From Paralcaligenes sp. KSB-10 (GTDB lineage: Bacteria; Pseudomonadota; Gammaproteobacteria; Burkholderiales; Burkholderiaceae_B): DNA of 64,000 nucleotides. The notes beneath the pieces were generated by a model. The model had not been told where the DNA came from and made no database searches. It saw nothing but the letters and a program-made list of their open reading frames with translations. The first letter of the stretch is position 1; every line of letters begins with the position of its first letter. The translations under genes and the position numbers were made by a program. The stretch lies in NCBI RefSeq assembly GCF_021266465.1, contig NZ_CP089848.1, positions 186,001 through 250,000 on the forward strand. The letters run 5' to 3'. This document shows positions 59,851 to 64,000 of this stretch, piece after piece.

Positions 59851-60005
59851 GTCTTTACAGAACTACCGTCCAAAGTACAAAGTAATAAGCTCAAACCTGA
59901 ACGAACGGCTCAAAAATAATCGACTGAAACACGTTCAGTTCTGTAAACACTCGAACCGAAAATACGCTGGAAAAGACTTGCGGCTGCCGCCCTGAGTACG
60001 AGGCT

Positions 60006-60650
60006 TCAGTTCAGCGGCGTAGTGCGTATCAGCCCCACGGCAATGCCTTCCAGGGAGAACTCATCTTGAGGCCCCACCACGATAGGTTTGAAATCGGGGT
60101 TTTCGGGCAGGAGTTCGATGCGGCTGCCGGATTTGGACAGACGCTTGACAGTGACATCGTCGCCCAGGCGGGCCACCACTATTTGGCCATTGCGCGCCTC
60201 AGGGGTTTTTTTGACAGCCAGGAGGTCGCCGTCGAGTATGCCGGCATCGCGCATGCTCAAGCCGCGTACGCGCAGCAGGTAGTCGGGCGCCTGGCTGAAC
60301 AAAGCTGGTTCTACACCGATTTCGCGCTCGATGTGCTCGGTAGCCAGAATAGGGCTGCCGGCGGCCACGCGGCCGACTATGGGTAGCAATAATTGCGCAA
60401 GCATGGAGGACGGCGACTGAACGGAGGCGGCTGCATCGTCCCTGAGGCGGATACCGCGCGAGGCGCCTGCGGTGAGCTCGATAGCCCCTTTTTTAGCCAG
60501 CGCCTTGAGATGGTCTTCGGCTGCGTTGGCCGACTTGAAGCCAAGCGCGCGCGCGATTTCGGCGCGGGTGGGCGGGAAGCCGGTGCGCGTGATCTCGGCC
60601 CGGATGAGGTCGAGGATTTGTTGTTGACGCTCGGTGAGTTTGGCGGCCAT
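60006..60650 (-). CDS. lexA: SOS-response repressor LexA
   Basis: It represses DNA-damage genes and cleaves itself when RecA is activated. The 214 residues start with a winged helix-turn-helix ([15 protein letters not shown]...[30 protein letters not shown], to about residue 65). The cleavage site Ala-Gly is in [12 protein letters not shown]. The catalytic Ser is in [17 protein letters not shown] and the Lys in [11 protein letters not shown] chose [11 protein letters not shown] as start because an upstream in-frame ATG would lie beyond the LexA box. Confidence 0.98.
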   Translation of the reverse strand: MAAKLTERQQQILDLIRAEITRTGFPPTRAEIARALGFKSANAAEDHLKALAKKGAIELTAGASRGIRLRDDAAASVQSPSSMLAQLLLPIVGRVAAGSPILATEHIEREIGVEPALFSQAPDYLLRVRGLSMRDAGILDGDLLAVKKTPEARNGQIVVARLGDDVTVKRLSKSGSRIELLPENPDFKPIVVGPQDEFSLEGIAVGLIRTTPLN

Positions 60651-60659
60651 TGCGAAATA

Positions 60660-60679
60660 AGCTGTATTTATGTACAGCT
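60660..60679. promoter_or_regulatory. LexA box upstream of lexA
   Basis: CTGT-ATTTATGT-ACAG fits the enterobacterial consensus CTGT-N8-ACAG exactly and extends to AGCTGT/ACAGCT. It sits about 10 bp before the lexA ATG and overlaps the probable -10 region, so LexA would repress its own gene. Confidence 0.88.
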
Positions 60680-60753
60680 TGGATTCTGCGGCAAACAATA
60701 CAAAAAATCAAGTGTTTGCCGCCGGAAAAACGAATGGACCGCTAAATGGACCG

Positions 60754-61959
60754 CTATTTTGCCAATACTTCGGCGACGGCTTGCGCCACGTAGTCGATGT
60801 TGCGGCTGTTGAGGGCCGCCACGCAGATGCGGCCGCTGCTGACCGCGTAAACGCCATGTTCGTCGCGCAACTGATCGACTTGTGCGGAAGTCAGGCCCGA
60901 GTAGGAAAACATGCCGCGCTGCGACAGCACGAAATCGAAATTCTGCTTGACCCCATGGGATTTCAGCTTTTCGACCAGTTGCGTGCGCATGGCGCGTATG
61001 CGTTCGCGCATGCCGGCAAGCTCGCCAACCCAGATCTTGAAGAGTTCGGGCGAGTTCAGCACCATGGAAACCACGGTACCACCGTGGGTGGGAGGGTTGG
61101 AATAGTTGGTGCGAATTACACGCTTGAGCTGGCTTAGAACCCGGCCTGATTCTTCCTTGCTGGCCGACACCATGGTCAGGGCGCCGACGCGTTCGCCGTA
61201 AAGCGAGAATGATTTGGAGAATGAGGAGCTGATGAGCATGTTCAGGCCTTGTTCGGCAAACATGCGCACCACCGACGCGTCTTCTTCCAGGCCGTCGCCG
61301 AAACCCTGGTAGGCAATGTCCATGAAAGGAACCAGCTGTTTATCCTTGACGACTTTGGCGATTTGCTGCCATTGCGCAAAGCTGGGGTCGACACCGGTAG
61401 GGTTGTGGCAGCAAGCGTGCAAGACCACGATTGTCTGTGGCGGCAGGGCCTTTAGGCAGGCCAGCATGCCATCGAAATTCAGGCCGTGGGTGGCGGCGTC
61501 GTAGTAGGGGTATGTATCGACCGCAAAGCCCGCCCGTTCGAACAGGGCCCTGTGGTTTTCCCAGCTGGGATCGCTGATGAGGACCTTGGCGTTGGGCAGC
61601 AATTGTTTGAGGAAGTCGGCGCCGATCTTGAGGGCGCCGGTGCCACCCAGAGCCTGAGCCGTCAACACGCGGCCTTCGGCAACCAGCGGGGAGTCTTTGC
61701 CCAGCAGCAGCGTTTGCGCGCCTTTGTTGTAGCCCGCGATTCCGTCTATGGGTAGATAGCCGCGAGCGGCAGCGGCTTCGATGCGGGTGACTTCAGCGGC
61801 ATGAACGGCATTCAGCAGGGGAATCCGGCCTTGATCGTCGCAGTAGACCCCCACGCCCAGGTTGACTTTGTTGCCACGGGTATCGGCATTGTATTGCTCG
61901 TTCAGGCCAAGAATAGGGTCGCGTGGAGCGAGTTCGACTGATTCGAAAAGTGAGTTCAT
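60754..61959 (-). CDS. tyrB: Aromatic amino acid / aspartate aminotransferase (family I)
   Basis: A PLP transaminase for aromatic amino acids or aspartate with 2-oxoglutarate. The 401 residues carry the family N-terminus APRDPILGLNEQYNAD, GTGALKIGADFL, HACCHNPTGVD, MDIAYQGFGDG and the PLP lysine in SSSFSKSFSLYGERVGAL, with the C-terminal Arg in SGRICVAALN. TyrB and AspC cannot be separated with certainty by eye. It starts 80 bp from divergent uvrB. Confidence 0.92.
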   Translation of the reverse strand: MNSLFESVELAPRDPILGLNEQYNADTRGNKVNLGVGVYCDDQGRIPLLNAVHAAEVTRIEAAAARGYLPIDGIAGYNKGAQTLLLGKDSPLVAEGRVLTAQALGGTGALKIGADFLKQLLPNAKVLISDPSWENHRALFERAGFAVDTYPYYDAATHGLNFDGMLACLKALPPQTIVVLHACCHNPTGVDPSFAQWQQIAKVVKDKQLVPFMDIAYQGFGDGLEEDASVVRMFAEQGLNMLISSSFSKSFSLYGERVGALTMVSASKEESGRVLSQLKRVIRTNYSNPPTHGGTVVSMVLNSPELFKIWVGELAGMRERIRAMRTQLVEKLKSHGVKQNFDFVLSQRGMFSYSGLTSAQVDQLRDEHGVYAVSSGRICVAALNSRNIDYVAQAVAEVLAK

Positions 61960-62010
61960 TTTGGGAGGTTAGTGGGTGGGGGTAGAGAGAATAGGAGCAA
62001 TGGTGAGATA

Positions 62011-62029
62011 ATAAGGGGTTTACCCTTAT
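62011..62029. promoter_or_regulatory. Inverted repeat ATAAGGG-GTTTA-CCCTTAT before uvrB
   Basis: Seven-base perfect arms lie 10 bp upstream of the uvrB ATG, in the 80 bp shared with divergent tyrB. It could be an operator or an RNA hairpin near the start. No CTGT-N8-ACAG LexA box is present in this gap. Confidence 0.35.
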
Positions 62030-62039
62030 CGTGTCCAGC

Positions 62040-64000
62040 ATGAACGCTCCCGGCTTTGTCGAATATCCGAATAGTCCCTTTCAGTTGTACCAGCCCTATC
62101 CGCCGGCGGGGGATCAGCCTGCGGCCATCGACTCGCTGGTCGACGGTATCAACGACGGCTTGATGTTCCAGACCCTGCTGGGCGTCACGGGTTCGGGGAA
62201 AACCTTCACCATGGCCAATACGATTGCCCGCACGGGCCGTCCTGCCATCGTGCTGGCTCCCAATAAAACCCTGGCGGCGCAGTTGTATTCCGAAATGCGC
62301 GAGTTTTTCCCGAATAATGCGGTCGAATATTTTGTGTCGTATTACGACTACTACCAGCCGGAAGCGTATGTCGCCGCTCGCGATCTTTTTATCGAAAAAG
62401 ACTCGTCCATCAACGAGCACATCGAGCAGATGCGCCTGTCGGCCACCAAAAGCCTGCTCGAGCGGCGCGACACGATTATTGTCGGTACGGTGTCGTGCAT
62501 ATACGGGATAGGCAATCCGGGCGATTACCATGCAATGGTGCTGACACTGCGGGCGGGCGATACGATTCCGCGCCGGGAATTGCTGGCGCGGCTGGTGGCC
62601 ATGCAGTACGAGCGCAACGACGTGGAGTTCGTGCGCGGCAACTTTCGCGCCCGTGGCGAAACCATCGATGTGTTCCCGGCCGAGCATGCCGAACTGGCGC
62701 TGCGCATTACTTTGTTCGACGAGGAAATCGAAAGCCTGGAGATGTTCGACCCGCTGACCGGCAAGATCAAGCAAAAGGTGCCGCGCTTCACCGTCTTTCC
62801 CAGTTCGCACTATGTGACGCCGCGCGAGACGGTGCTGCGCGCTATCGAGACCATCAAGCTGGAATTGCGCGAACGCCTGGATTTCCTGGTCAAGGACGGC
62901 AAGCTGGTCGAGGCGCAGCGGCTCGAGCAGCGTACCCGCTTCGATCTGGAAATGCTGCAGGAACTTGGGTTTTGCAAGGGCATCGAAAATTACTCGCGCC
63001 ATCTGTCGGGTGCGGCTCCGGGCGAACCTCCTCCGACGCTGATCGATTACCTGCCTGCCGATGCCTTGATGTTTATCGATGAAAGCCATGTCACCGTGGG
63101 CCAGCTGGGCGGCATGTATCGGGGCGACCGTTCGCGCAAGGAAACGCTGGTGCAATTTGGTTTTCGGCTTCCCTCCGCGCTGGATAACCGGCCTTTGCAG
63201 CTTGAAGAGTTCGAACAGCGCATGCGTCAATGCATCTTTGTTTCCGCGACGCCGGCCGTATATGAAAAAGAACACGCCGATAATGTGGTGGAGCAGGTGG
63301 TGCGGCCCACGGGTCTGGTGGATCCCGTGGTTGAGGTCCGGCCCGCCCTGACGCAGGTCGACGATCTGCTGGGGGAAATCAAGCTGCGTGTCGAGGTACG
63401 GGAACGTGTGCTGGTGACTACGCTGACCAAGCGCATGTCCGAGGATCTGACCGATTATCTCAATGAAAGCGGCTTGAAGGTACGCTATTTGCACTCGGAC
63501 ATCGATACTGTCGAACGGGTTGAGATCATTCGTGATCTGCGCCTGGGTGTATTCGACGTGCTGGTTGGGATCAATCTATTGCGCGAGGGGCTGGACATAC
63601 CTGAAGTGTCCCTGGTGGCGATTCTGGATGCGGATAAAGAAGGATTTTTGCGCTCGGAACGCAGCCTGATACAAACCATTGGGCGAGCGGCTCGCAACCT
63701 GCATGGGCGAGCCATTTTGTACGCCGATCGCATTACCGATTCGATGCGGCGGGCAATGGGCGAAACCGAACGCCGGCGCATCAAACAGACGGCTTTCAAT
63801 AAAGAGCATGGTATTACCGCCCGGGGCGTGGACAAGGCGGTTCGCGAAATGATTGACGGCGTGATGGCTGCCGCTCAGCCCGTTTCGGCGGCCGATGATA
63901 TTTCGCCGGATGTGCTGGTCGACGAAAAATCGCTGGCCAAGGAAATTAGGCGCCTGGAGAAATTAATGATGGATCATGCCAAAAACCTGGAGTTCGAGCA
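62040..64000 (+). CDS. uvrB: Excinuclease ABC subunit UvrB (3' end outside window)
   Basis: The damage-verification helicase of nucleotide excision repair. It starts [27 protein letters not shown], with Walker A GVTGSGKT (about residue 48), the damage-probing beta-hairpin [11 protein letters not shown], and helicase motifs [34 protein letters not shown] and QTIGRAARN. The window ends inside the C-terminal UVR (UvrC-binding) region, about 653 codons in; perhaps 20-30 codons are missing. A GTG three codons upstream is an alternative start. Confidence 0.97.
   Translation, partial: MNAPGFVEYPNSPFQLYQPYPPAGDQPAAIDSLVDGINDGLMFQTLLGVTGSGKTFTMANTIARTGRPAIVLAPNKTLAAQLYSEMREFFPNNAVEYFVSYYDYYQPEAYVAARDLFIEKDSSINEHIEQMRLSATKSLLERRDTIIVGTVSCIYGIGNPGDYHAMVLTLRAGDTIPRRELLARLVAMQYERNDVEFVRGNFRARGETIDVFPAEHAELALRITLFDEEIESLEMFDPLTGKIKQKVPRFTVFPSSHYVTPRETVLRAIETIKLELRERLDFLVKDGKLVEAQRLEQRTRFDLEMLQELGFCKGIENYSRHLSGAAPGEPPPTLIDYLPADALMFIDESHVTVGQLGGMYRGDRSRKETLVQFGFRLPSALDNRPLQLEEFEQRMRQCIFVSATPAVYEKEHADNVVEQVVRPTGLVDPVVEVRPALTQVDDLLGEIKLRVEVRERVLVTTLTKRMSEDLTDYLNESGLKVRYLHSDIDTVERVEIIRDLRLGVFDVLVGINLLREGLDIPEVSLVAILDADKEGFLRSERSLIQTIGRAARNLHGRAILYADRITDSMRRAMGETERRRIKQTAFNKEHGITARGVDKAVREMIDGVMAAAQPVSAADDISPDVLVDEKSLAKEIRRLEKLMMDHAKNLEFE

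Larger units (their letters stand above)
59173..59970 (+). repeat. Composite hairpin repeat, copy 4 (plus orientation: A then B)
   Basis: The unit starts TTAGAGCATTTTTGATTCGGG at the CoA-transferase stop and ends near CGAACCGAAAATACGCTGG, about 800 bp. GGTTTGGTATTT is tandemly duplicated just before A4. The 158-bp spacer contains two copies of a CTGGAATTNACG-type motif and two of a GTATACCTCG motif. It lies between convergent caiB-like and lexA. There is no gene in it. Confidence 0.87.

Noticed and set aside
59577-59894. Open frames of 60-130 codons inside the composite repeats (also at 15.2-15.8, 28.6-29.2 and 52.2-52.9 kb)
   Set aside because: They are rich in Arg, Pro and Ala, occur in several frames of the same GC-rich palindromes on both strands, and lack ribosome-binding sites. 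They are artefacts of the hairpins, not genes.

Overview
The window looks like the chromosome of a betaproteobacterium of the Alcaligenaceae type (Bordetella, Achromobacter or Pusillimonas relatives). The evidence is the gene orders ribF-ileS-lspA-coaBC-dut, dapC-dapD-dapE-prmB and tig-clpP-clpX-lon, a PutA with an N-terminal DNA-binding domain, and a Bug-type periplasmic receptor. The DNA is GC-rich and almost fully coding. I see no rRNA, prophage, CRISPR array or transposase gene, and one tRNA.

Layout. 1-6 kb: the end of clpA, then pqiABC (envelope lipid transport). 6-15.1 kb: putA (proline to glutamate) followed by a complete livKHMGF-type ABC importer. 15.9-24.9 kb: dut, a small membrane protein, coaBC, lspA, ileS and ribF leftward, then purN and an RsmB-like methyltransferase rightward. 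25-28.6 kb: a fatty-acid desaturase overlapping a UvrD-type helicase. 29.4-36 kb: a DUF1330 gene facing dapC-dapD-dapE-prmB-ABC-F. 36.1 kb: tRNA-Leu(UAG). 36.5-44.9 kb: an osmoprotection block with a LysR gene, a MarR-type regulator, ectABCD and the facing importer ehuBCDA, so the cell appears able to make, hydroxylate and import ectoines. 45-52.1 kb: an LpxL-type acyltransferase and tig-clpP-clpX-lon. 53-59.2 kb: a catabolic module of Bug receptor, CoA ligase, LysR, acyl-CoA dehydrogenase and CaiB-type CoA transferase. 60-64 kb: lexA, an aromatic aminotransferase and the start of uvrB.

The most unusual content is non-coding. Four intergenic regions (15.1-15.9, 28.5-29.25, 52.1-53.0 and 59.2-60.0 kb) carry copies of one composite repeat of about 700-870 bp. 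Each copy contains one 'A' hairpin element (199-202 bp) and one 'B' hairpin element (221-225 bp), always in the order A-spacer-B, on either strand. A and B have different 32-bp inverted ends but share an inner core. Several differences between copies change both arms of a stem together, so pairing is kept. Three copies lie between convergent genes, and in three cases the stop codon of the preceding gene lies inside the element end. I do not recognise the family; it is my main candidate for something undescribed.

Regulatory sites visible by eye are a near-consensus promoter with a palindrome before the ectoine genes, a sigma-32-like promoter before lon, a perfect LexA box before lexA, and GTTGCA-type PutA motifs before putA and again between putA and livK.
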